From: Poseidonocella sp. HB161398
GTDB lineage: Bacteria; Pseudomonadota; Alphaproteobacteria; Rhodobacterales; Rhodobacteraceae
Reading direction: 5' to 3'
NCBI RefSeq assembly: GCF_005870025.1
Contig: NZ_VATA01000036.1
Coordinates: forward strand, 1-64,000
Length of the DNA stretch: 64,000 nucleotides
Position numbers and translations under genes: made by a program. This document shows, one piece after another, positions 9,205 through 16,238 of the stretch; the first letter of the stretch is position 1, and each line of letters opens with the position of its first letter. A model generated the notes under the pieces. It worked only from the letters and a program-made list of their open reading frames with translations, made no database searches and was not told the origin of the DNA.

Positions 9205-10368
9205 TCAGCCGCGCAGCCAGTCGAGCGGGCGCCGGTCGAAGAAGGCGCGGCCGGTCTGGCCGATCAGGCAGCCGACCTCCGGATCGGCGGCCAGGCCCGG
9301 CACCAGCAGCGCGACGTCGTAGCGCTCCAGATGGCGCTGGCTCGGGGCCACGGCGAGATGCTCGTAGACCGTCGCCGCGCCGCTGCCGGCCAGCCGCGCG
9401 ATGGTGCCGTCGAAGACCTCGGACTGGCCCTCGAGGCGGAAGGTGGCCTTCTCGCCGATGCGCAGCCCGTTATAGATGCGCTCCGTCACCGAGAGCGTGA
9501 CCATGGTGCGGTCGCAATCCACCAGCCGCAGGATCGGGTCGCCGCGCTGCACGGTGACGCCATCGGCCTGCAGGGTCTCCCAGTAGAGCCCGTTCACCGG
9601 CGCGGCGATGTCGCCGCCGGTCAGCGTGTTGGTGCGGACGCGCTCGCGGTCGATGCGCCGCGCGATGGCCGCCTCGCGCGCCTTGTTCTCCGCAAGCGCG
9701 GTCTCGAATCCCGAGATCACCGATGCCAGCTCGGTCGCGCGCTGCTCGGCATTGGGGGAGTCGTTGTAGCCGTCGCCCAGGAACACGCCCGCCTCGGCGG
9801 CGCGCAGCGCGATCTGCAGCACGTCGACCCGCTCGCGGGCATGGTCGAGCACCAGCGCATCGACCAGGGGCTCGCCCGGCAGGCGGTTCTGCAGGTCGTC
9901 GAGCCCGTCGATCAGCCGCTGGTCCAGGTCGTCGGGAAAGTCGCCGCCCTCGAGGATCGCCAGGCGCACGCGGGCATGGTCGAGCCGGGTGCGGATCTCG
10001 TCCAGCCGCTCGCGGTGGAAGGTCTCCGAGCGGTCGAGCAGCGCCTCGCGCAGCGCCTTGGTCGCCTCCAGGTCGGCCTCGGTGCGGGCGGTCGCGGCCG
10101 CGGCGTATTCCTGCTCCATCAGCAGATCGTTCAGGCGGATGGTGTCCACCAGCTCGTCCGTGACCGAGGCGACGATCTCGCCCCGGGCGACCCGGGCGCC
10201 GAAATCGCGCTCCGGCTGCTCCAGCGTGCCCGCCACGTCGGCGCGGACCGTGACGACAGGCGCGTTGACCACGGCGTCGGCGCTGGCGCCGGACATCTGC
10301 TCTCCGACAATGATCCAGAGCGCCACGAGAACAATGATCAATCCGATCAGGGGACGGGCGTATTTCAT
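9205..10368 (-). CDS. HlyD-type membrane-fusion (periplasmic adaptor) protein of the glucan cassette
   Basis: A 387-residue protein with one N-terminal membrane anchor (about 7-25). It then has the usual adaptor layout: a first lipoyl half (APVVTVRADVAGTLEQPERDFGARVARGEIVASV), a long alpha-helical hairpin rich in Glu, Arg and Ala (about 80-250), the second lipoyl half (GDIAAPVNGLYWETLQADGVTVQRGDPILRLVD) and a beta-barrel end. It ends one base before the synthase gene begins, indicating translational coupling. It probably bridges the synthase to the periplasm or an outer-membrane partner, as proposed for BgsB. Confidence 0.85.
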   Translation of the reverse strand: MKYARPLIGLIIVLVALWIIVGEQMSGASADAVVNAPVVTVRADVAGTLEQPERDFGARVARGEIVASVTDELVDTIRLNDLLMEQEYAAAATARTEADLEATKALREALLDRSETFHRERLDEIRTRLDHARVRLAILEGGDFPDDLDQRLIDGLDDLQNRLPGEPLVDALVLDHARERVDVLQIALRAAEAGVFLGDGYNDSPNAEQRATELASVISGFETALAENKAREAAIARRIDRERVRTNTLTGGDIAAPVNGLYWETLQADGVTVQRGDPILRLVDCDRTMVTLSVTERIYNGLRIGEKATFRLEGQSEVFDGTIARLAGSGAATVYEHLAVAPSQRHLERYDVALLVPGLAADPEVGCLIGQTGRAFFDRRPLDWLRG

Positions 10369-10474
10369 TCAATTTCCTCGGTACTTTGGCACGCCGGCAG
10401 AGGCGCGGAACAATCGTGCTGGCCCTGCCTCCCGGCAGGTGATTCCAATTGTCTCCATACGGCAAAGCAGGGTG

Positions 10475-11491
10475 TCACGCGCGACCTTCCCGCGCAGCGA
10501 CATAGGCGAGCATCTGCAGTGTTGCAGGATAGTACGGTTGCGTTGCGATACTGTCCGCCGAGAGCTGCGGCACCACCCCGGCGGCCAGCGCGGCAATGGC
10601 GTGGAAGCCCGCCTCGTTGCTCTGGCCCAGCACCTGGCCCTCGGCATCCGTCGAGACGGCGAAATGGCCGGGCAGCGTCGCGGTCATCAGCATGCGCAGG
10701 ATCGTCCCCACCGCCGGATGGTCGCCGCGCCCCGACCAGACGAGATAGAGCGGGATGCGCAGCGCGTCGTAGGAGGAGCGGAAATCGTGGTCCTCGGGCT
10801 TGTCGAACCCCTCCGCAGTCACCGCCACCCAGTCGGGCACGAAGCCCGTCCCGGCCAGCTCGGAGAGCAGCGCCTCGCCATGGTCGGCGGCATGGCCGAG
10901 CTCCGGCGCCTCGTAGGCGGCCCCGAGCTGCCGCATCGCCCTGAGCAGGTAGTAGGAGGGATTGACCAGCACCCGCCCCGGCTGGTGCACCGCCTCCGCC
11001 CCCGGCATCAGAAGCGGCTGCCCGGGCACGCGCGGATCGGGCGCCAGGCAGAGCCGGACGATATCGCGGGCGATCTCCGCCGCCACCGACGGATCGGTGG
11101 ACCAGCCGGAGTCGAGCGAGGCGCGCAGATGCGCCCAGGCGCGGAACAGGTCGCCATCGGTGGCGTTGTGCCAGTCGGGGATGTTCTCCGCCTGGGCGGG
11201 ATCCCATTTCCAGGACATCAGCGCGTCCTGGCGGTTGGCGATATGGGCGCGGGTCCAGCTCTCGATCCGGTCGAAGGTCTCGCGGTCGCCGAAGGCCTGC
11301 GCGAGGATCAGCCCGTAGCCCTGCCCTTCGGAATGGCTGATCCCGTGCTGTCCGGTATCGACGACCCGGCCATCGGGGGCGACGAACCTCTCGCGCCAGA
11401 TCGGCCAGGCGTCGCGTTCGGCATCAGCGCGCCCGAGCCGCGGCATCGCCGCGGCCATTGCCAGTCCGGAGAGGAGGAATCTGCGGTTCAT
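10475..11491 (-). CDS. Family 8 glycoside hydrolase (endo-beta-glucanase, BcsZ-like)
   Basis: A 338-residue secreted enzyme. It starts MNRRFLLSGL with an Arg-Arg pair and a hydrophobic stretch, a possible Tat or Sec signal. The GH8 signature SEGQGYG contains the predicted acid Glu55, and ATDGDL (111-116) contains a conserved Asp. It lies upstream of the adaptor and synthase genes in the same direction (106-base gap). Periplasmic GH8 enzymes accompany cellulose and related beta-glucan synthases and trim or release the nascent chain; the same role is inferred here. Length is normal for BcsZ-type enzymes. Confidence 0.9.
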   Translation of the reverse strand: MNRRFLLSGLAMAAAMPRLGRADAERDAWPIWRERFVAPDGRVVDTGQHGISHSEGQGYGLILAQAFGDRETFDRIESWTRAHIANRQDALMSWKWDPAQAENIPDWHNATDGDLFRAWAHLRASLDSGWSTDPSVAAEIARDIVRLCLAPDPRVPGQPLLMPGAEAVHQPGRVLVNPSYYLLRAMRQLGAAYEAPELGHAADHGEALLSELAGTGFVPDWVAVTAEGFDKPEDHDFRSSYDALRIPLYLVWSGRGDHPAVGTILRMLMTATLPGHFAVSTDAEGQVLGQSNEAGFHAIAALAAGVVPQLSADSIATQPYYPATLQMLAYVAAREGRA

Positions 11492-11565
11492 GAAAGTTAA
11501 GATGCGTCATACCCGGATAATGGCAAGAGGGTCCGTTGCCCTCCCTCCGGGACGCGGCCGCGCAG

Positions 11566-11589
11566 GGCCCGGCGGCATCGCGCCGGGCC
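11566..11589 (-). terminator. Strong hairpin between the Gfo gene and the glucan cassette
   Basis: GGCCCGGCG / CGCCGGGCC form a perfect 9-bp stem with loop GCATCG, 14 bases beyond the stop of the minus-strand oxidoreductase gene. There is no U-tract on that strand, so it may be a weak or Rho-assisted end rather than a classical terminator. Confidence 0.4.
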
Positions 11590-11602
11590 ATTTCCGCGGC
11601 GG

Positions 11603-12625
11603 TCAGAGGGTCACGGTGCGCCCGGTTTCGGCGCTTTCGCGCGCAGCATCGAGCACGGCAAGGACCGCGATTCCCTCCTCGGCCGTGACCGGCGGCGGCG
11701 TGCCGCTGCGGATCGCCTCGGCGAAGGCCTCGTAGTAGCGGAAATAGGCGCCCTGCTCGGAGGGCACCTGGCGCGTGCCGGCGGCATTGCGCAGCGTGCC
11801 CCAGTGCTCTTCGGCGTCATAGCCCCAGCCCTCCAGGTCGTCGGCCGGGCGCTTGCCCGCGAAGATCGCCTGCGCCTGGACATCGGTGCCGTTCGCAACG
11901 TAGCTGCCGCCCGAGCCGTAGATCCGCAGCTCGCGCTGGTTGAGGAAGTTCAGCTTGCTGGCCGAGAGATGCGAATGCGCGCCGCTCTCGTGGCGCAGCG
12001 TCAGGCAGAAGCCGACATCGGTGCGCCCGGCAGGCAGGTCGTGGCAGTCGAGCTGGGCATCGACCGACAGCACCGGCCCGAGCACATAGAGCGCCTGGTC
12101 GACGACATGGCTGCCCAGATCGCGCAGGAGCCCGCCGGTCGGCCCCGGCTCCAGCGTCGCGGGATCGTCGAAATCCATCCGCGAATGCAGCCGCCAGGGC
12201 GTGCCGATCCCGCCGTCCTCGACCACCTTCTTCAGCGTCCGGATGTCGGCGTCCCAGCGGCGGTTGTGGTAGACGCCGAGCGTCACCCCCTTGTCGCGGG
12301 CCGCCTGCGCCAGATCGCGCGCCGCCGCCGCGCTGGGGGCGAAGGGCTTGTCGGCGATGACATTCACCCCGGCCGCTATCGCCTCCAGCACCAGGTCGCG
12401 GCGGGTCTCGGGCGGGGTGGTGATCGTCACCACGTCGACGCCCGCGGCCAGCATCTCGCCCAGGCTGGCAAAGACGGGCGTGCCCGGCAGGTCCGCCCGG
12501 ACTTTGGCGACGGTCGCCGGGGCGCGGGCGACCACGCCCCCCAGCTCGCAGCCGCGTGCCGCGGCGATGAAGGGCGCATGGAAATGCTGCCCGCCGGTGC
12601 CGTATCCTACAACGCCGAATTTCAT
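11603..12625 (-). CDS. Gfo/Idh/MocA-family NAD(P)-dependent sugar/inositol dehydrogenase
   Basis: A 340-residue cytoplasmic oxidoreductase. The N-terminal Rossmann motif is GYGTGGQHFHAP, similar to scyllo-inositol dehydrogenases of the YvaA/IolX group. The family EKP-like motif appears as DKPFA (about 94-98) and the catalytic-histidine motif as GSHVVDQALYV. GGAGGA lies just upstream of ATG 12625. It follows an orphan sugar-binding-protein gene by 100 bases in the same direction, so oxidation of the imported sugar or polyol is inferred. The exact substrate cannot be deduced. Confidence 0.85.
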   Translation of the reverse strand: MKFGVVGYGTGGQHFHAPFIAAARGCELGGVVARAPATVAKVRADLPGTPVFASLGEMLAAGVDVVTITTPPETRRDLVLEAIAAGVNVIADKPFAPSAAAARDLAQAARDKGVTLGVYHNRRWDADIRTLKKVVEDGGIGTPWRLHSRMDFDDPATLEPGPTGGLLRDLGSHVVDQALYVLGPVLSVDAQLDCHDLPAGRTDVGFCLTLRHESGAHSHLSASKLNFLNQRELRIYGSGGSYVANGTDVQAQAIFAGKRPADDLEGWGYDAEEHWGTLRNAAGTRQVPSEQGAYFRYYEAFAEAIRSGTPPPVTAEEGIAVLAVLDAARESAETGRTVTL

Positions 12626-12725
12626 GGATAATCCTCCCAGTCACTGCTCTGCCGCGGCCTGCCCGCGCAGCGCGCCGCCCGGGCGGAGCCGGGCGGAACG
12701 CAAATGCCTTTTCTGCCTGCCCCGG

Positions 12726-13700
12726 CTAGCGGACGCCAGCCTCGACACCCTCGAGCGTGACATCGACATTCGCCTTGTCGATCACCGCCGGGCCGGTGAG
12801 GATCTCCTTCGTCGGGACCTCCATGCCGAAATTGACCTTGGCGTTCAGGATCGAGACCGAGAGATAGCCCATCAGATAGCCCTGCTGGTCGATCGCGCAG
12901 AGCTGGTTGCCGGACTTGATGTTCTCCAGGATGCTCGGGTCGATATTCATGCCGCAGACCTGGACGCGGCCGGTCTTGCCCGCCTGCATGATGCCGCTGC
13001 TCGCGGAGGTCGTGTCGACATTGCCGACGGTGAAGACCGCGTTGACCGTCGGGTTCTTCAGCAGGTAGCCCTTGAGCGCCTGCGCCACCGCGGTCGAGGA
13101 GCCGAAGGAGGTCGCCGGCAGCGGCAGCACGTCGCCCTTGCCGCCATTCTCCTCGATGCCCTCGGTCATGCCCTTGCAGAAGGCCTCGACATTGGCGACG
13201 CCCGGCAGTGTGTTGAGGCAGACGCCGTCCTTCAGGTCGTTATCGGCGAAGTACTTGCCCGCGGCGAAGCCCGAGTCATAGGGATCGCTGCCGATATAGT
13301 TCATCGCGCCCAGCCGCTCGGCGGTTTCGAGATCGCCGGCATTGTAGATGATCAGCGGGATGCCCGCCGCGGTCACCGCCTCGAAGGCCGGCTCCATCGC
13401 CTCGGGCACCCAGTCGGGCCCGACCACTGCATCCGCGCCCTGGCTGATCGCCTGGCGGATCAGCTCGGCGGCGTCATTGCCGAGATTGTCGTAGTTCTGC
13501 GGCCCGAGCCAGGTGACGGAGCCGCCCTGGGCTTCCACGACCTTGCCGGCGTCTTCCGCCCCGCGCTTCACCACCGCCCAGAACGGATCGTCGGGCTTGC
13601 CGCCGACGACAAAAATGTTCGCTGCCGTGGCGGTCGTTGCCACAAAGCTCAGCGCAGCCGCCAGCTGCAGGCCACGCATGGCCCGGTCCTTCAAACTCAT
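12726..13700 (-). CDS. Ribose-type periplasmic sugar-binding protein (ABC importer, CUT2 class)
   Basis: A 324-residue protein with a Sec signal peptide ending near TTATA-ANIF, followed by a type 1 periplasmic-binding fold (NIFVVGGKPDDPFWAVVKRGAEDAG, then GADAVVGPD and VNAVFTVGNVDTTS). It belongs to the RbsB/AraF superfamily. No permease or ATPase gene adjoins it; the nearest downstream gene is the Gfo oxidoreductase. It therefore either works with transporter genes elsewhere or with the CUT2 genes at 41705-44208, or serves as a chemoreceptor partner. The ligand is unknown. Confidence 0.85.
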   Translation of the reverse strand: MSLKDRAMRGLQLAAALSFVATTATAANIFVVGGKPDDPFWAVVKRGAEDAGKVVEAQGGSVTWLGPQNYDNLGNDAAELIRQAISQGADAVVGPDWVPEAMEPAFEAVTAAGIPLIIYNAGDLETAERLGAMNYIGSDPYDSGFAAGKYFADNDLKDGVCLNTLPGVANVEAFCKGMTEGIEENGGKGDVLPLPATSFGSSTAVAQALKGYLLKNPTVNAVFTVGNVDTTSASSGIMQAGKTGRVQVCGMNIDPSILENIKSGNQLCAIDQQGYLMGYLSVSILNAKVNFGMEVPTKEILTGPAVIDKANVDVTLEGVEAGVR

Positions 13701-13808
13701 TGGTATTCCTCCCGAAATCCGGCCGGACCCACTCCTCCAAGCGATCCGGCACCTGCCGCGGACCCTAGCGAAAGCCCCTGCGGCCGGAAACTGGGCTCAT
13801 GACATTTT

Positions 13809-13837
13809 TGAAATAAAGTATTAAATTTATCATTTCA
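13809..13837. promoter_or_regulatory. AT-rich inverted repeat upstream of the orphan binding-protein gene
   Basis: TGAAAT at 13809-13814 and ATTTCA at 13832-13837 form a spaced inverted repeat in the most AT-rich stretch of this part of the window. It is about 110 bases upstream of the binding-protein start (minus strand) and overlaps the end of the acyltransferase gene. It could be a regulator site or simply an AT-rich promoter; no regulator gene is adjacent. Confidence 0.3.
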
Positions 13838-14981
13838 CTCTGACACATCGCGGCGGACGGCCGCCGATCAGGTAGCGCAGGGGACCCAGCCGGTCCGCCA
13901 GCCGCCAGAGCCCCCAGCTCGCGCCGTAGACGAAGGCCAGCAGCAGCAGGAATTCCAGGGGCCAGGGCGCGGCGACCTGCGCGGCCAGCGCCAGGCCGAT
14001 CAGGGTCAGCGGGAAATGCAGGACATAGACCGGAAAGACCGCGCGGCTCAGCTCCGGCAGCGCCCGGCCGGGCCATGCGAGGTAGCGGGCGGCGAGGCCG
14101 AGCGCGGCCAGGCACCAGGCCCAGGCGGTCAGCGCCTCGATGGCGCTGAAGGCCGTCGCATGGGCGGGTGCGCGCCCCGCCGGGACCCAGCCCCCGGCCG
14201 CCAGCGCCTGCCCGGTTTCCGGATCCGCGGCCAGCGCCAGGACCAGCAGCACGACCTTCGCCGCAAAGAGCAGCACAGCCGCCGCCAGCAGCGCCCAGGC
14301 CCGCCGCCCGGCCCAGCCCAGCACCGCCGCGTGCCGCGCGCCGATCAGCAGGCCGCCGAGGAAGAAGACGAGGTAGTAGCCGAACTGGTAGCCGTCCCCG
14401 GCGATCGCCGCCCAATGGGGCTTCGCCAGCGCCACCGCCAGCACCGCGAGCCCGGCCAGCCCCGCGGCCAGCACGGGCGGCGGCAGTGCCAGCCGGGCGA
14501 GCCGGTTGCGGATCGCGAGGAGCGGCCAGCAGGCCAGCGTGTAGATGGCAAGGTTCGCCAGGAACCACAGATGCTGCAAATGCCGCGGCTCGGGCCGGGC
14601 CAGCCAGCCGCGCCAGAAGGCGGGGAAGCTGCCCGGATCGCCGGTCATCCGCGCGATCGCGTAGCCGCCGAGCGCATTGACGGCGAGCGCCCCGAAGGCG
14701 GCCGGGACCAGGAGGCGCAGGAGCCGGCGCCCCATGAAGCCCGCACCGCTGCCCCGCGCCGTGAGGAACCAGGTGCCGACCCCCGAGATCAGGAAGAGCG
14801 AGGGTAGCCGCCAGCTATGGCTCCAGTAGATGAACAGCGTCATCCCGTCCCCGGCCAGGCGGTCATTGGCGAACTGGTAGATATCGGCGCCCCAGTCGAC
14901 GAAGCCGACGGCGACATGATGCGGGACGAGCAGCGCGAACAAGAGCACCCGCAGCCAGTCGAGTTCGTAGCGGCGGGTCAC
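13830..14981 (-). CDS. Acyltransferase family 3 (OpgC/OafA-like) multi-pass membrane protein
   Basis: A 383-residue inner-membrane protein with about ten hydrophobic helices. The N-terminus RYELDWLRVLLFALLVPHHV is the hallmark of the acyltransferase-3 family, with the conserved His of the first helix. These enzymes move acyl groups (acetyl, succinyl) across or within the membrane to sugars, glucans or lipids. The nearby beta-glucan cassette makes a glucan acceptor possible, but the two are 2.3 kb apart and separated by other genes, so this is only a suggestion. No sign of truncation. Confidence 0.8.
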   Translation of the reverse strand: MTRRYELDWLRVLLFALLVPHHVAVGFVDWGADIYQFANDRLAGDGMTLFIYWSHSWRLPSLFLISGVGTWFLTARGSGAGFMGRRLLRLLVPAAFGALAVNALGGYAIARMTGDPGSFPAFWRGWLARPEPRHLQHLWFLANLAIYTLACWPLLAIRNRLARLALPPPVLAAGLAGLAVLAVALAKPHWAAIAGDGYQFGYYLVFFLGGLLIGARHAAVLGWAGRRAWALLAAAVLLFAAKVVLLVLALAADPETGQALAAGGWVPAGRAPAHATAFSAIEALTAWAWCLAALGLAARYLAWPGRALPELSRAVFPVYVLHFPLTLIGLALAAQVAAPWPLEFLLLLAFVYGASWGLWRLADRLGPLRYLIGGRPPRCVRVK

Positions 14982-15140
14982 CGGCCCCGCCCCTGTCGGC
15001 TGCCCGGCGGGTCCCGCAGGCAGGGTCCGGCCGCCCCGCCCTGCCTCCCCGGCAGGCGGTCGGCTGTTCCGGGCGGCACGCGCTGTGGCCGTCGCCTTGC
15101 CATGGCCGTCTCCTCTGGCGCGGGCGGACCCGCGGGGTTC

Positions 15141-15983
15141 TCAGATGCGGCAGGTGAAGAGGTTGACCAGCGCGGGCACGCGGATCTCCCCTGCCTCTGC
15201 GAAGGGGGCGAAGGCGTAGCGGACCGCCGTCTCGATCGTCGCGGCATCCGCCGCACTGCCCTGCCGGGCCTTCATGATGCGGGCGGCCGGTCCGACGCGG
15301 CTGGCGGCCCGCGCCGCGCCCACCGCACCGCCGGGCGGGGTCAGGACGATGGCGACCGGCTCCGCGCAGATTTCGCGCAGCCCGGCCGCGGCCATCAGCC
15401 CGGCCACGCGGCCGGCATCGGCGAAGGCGGTCGGACCCGGCGCGTCCGGATCGCCTACCGCCACCGGCCCGAGCCGCGCCCGCGCCGCCTCGCCGGGAAT
15501 GCGGAACCACGGGTTTTCGGCCACCGCCGCCCAGCAGGAGAAGGCCATCCGCCCGCCCGGCCGCAGCCCGAGCGCGAGGTTGCGGAACGCCGCGACCGGG
15601 TCGGCGAAGAAGCTCGTCCCCAGCCGCGAGACCAGCCGGTCGGCCCCGCCCTGCGCGAAAGCATGGCTCTGCGCATCGGCCAGAAGGAAGGCGGCGTTCC
15701 CGATCCCGGCGGCGCGGCAGCGGCGCTCCGCCCGGTCGAGGAGCGGGGCCGAGATGTCGATGCCGAGGACCGAGCCGCGGGGCACCCGCGCAGCCGCGGC
15801 GATGGTGCTGGCGCCGGTGCCGCATCCGATATCGAGCACGCGGTCGCCGGGGGCGATTTCCGCGGCGTCGAGCACCGTCTCCAGCATGCCCGCCATGGCG
15901 GTGTCGAGCGCATGCTCGTGCTCGATCCATGCCAGCCCGGCGGGAGACCTCCAGTATTCCGCCTGTGCCCGGTTCGCCTCCAT
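15141..15983 (-). CDS. Class I SAM-dependent methyltransferase
   Basis: A 280-residue soluble protein. The start at ATG 15983 (MEANRAQAEYW) is preferred over longer options because GGAGG lies about 6 bases upstream. Motif I is VLDIGCGTGAST (about residues 49-60), followed by VLGIDIS and LRPGGRMAFSCW, as in UbiE/type 11 methyltransferases. The substrate is unknown. The gene stands 159 bases upstream of the acyltransferase gene in the same direction, and a GGCAGG-type hairpin lies between them. No obvious pathway partner. Confidence 0.85.
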   Translation of the reverse strand: MEANRAQAEYWRSPAGLAWIEHEHALDTAMAGMLETVLDAAEIAPGDRVLDIGCGTGASTIAAAARVPRGSVLGIDISAPLLDRAERRCRAAGIGNAAFLLADAQSHAFAQGGADRLVSRLGTSFFADPVAAFRNLALGLRPGGRMAFSCWAAVAENPWFRIPGEAARARLGPVAVGDPDAPGPTAFADAGRVAGLMAAAGLREICAEPVAIVLTPPGGAVGAARAASRVGPAARIMKARQGSAADAATIETAVRYAFAPFAEAGEIRVPALVNLFTCRI

Positions 15984-16132
15984 CGTGCCGCCTCCGCCAG
16001 CCCAATCCGTTCGCAACCCAAGGTAGCACGGATCGGCAGAAACCGCCGCCATTGCCGGATCTGCGCGCTTGCGCGGCGTCCCCGGCGCGGGGGGCGGCAT
16101 CGGCGGGACCAGGAGGCGGCGGCGCCGGACGG

Positions 16133-16168
16133 AAGAAAGGGGCAGCGGCGATTTCCGCCACTGCCCCT
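16133..16168 (-). terminator. Rho-independent terminator of acnB
   Basis: On the minus strand AGGGGCAG pairs with CTGCCCCT, extended by a further 4-bp stem (CGCC/GGCG) after one mismatch, with a 5-base loop. The stem is followed by TTTCTT. It lies about 70 bases past the acnB stop codon. Confidence 0.8.
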
Positions 16169-16238
16169 CTCTCGGATTTCGGTCCGGCCCCGGCCCGGGC
16201 CGCCTGCTGCCAGGGGCCCGGAACCGCGGGTCAGGTGC

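Noticed and set aside
6906-9500. Plus-strand open frame of about 860 codons opposite the glucan synthase
   Set aside because: Shadow frame; the minus-strand GT2 motifs DD, DxD, TED and QRARW are unambiguous.
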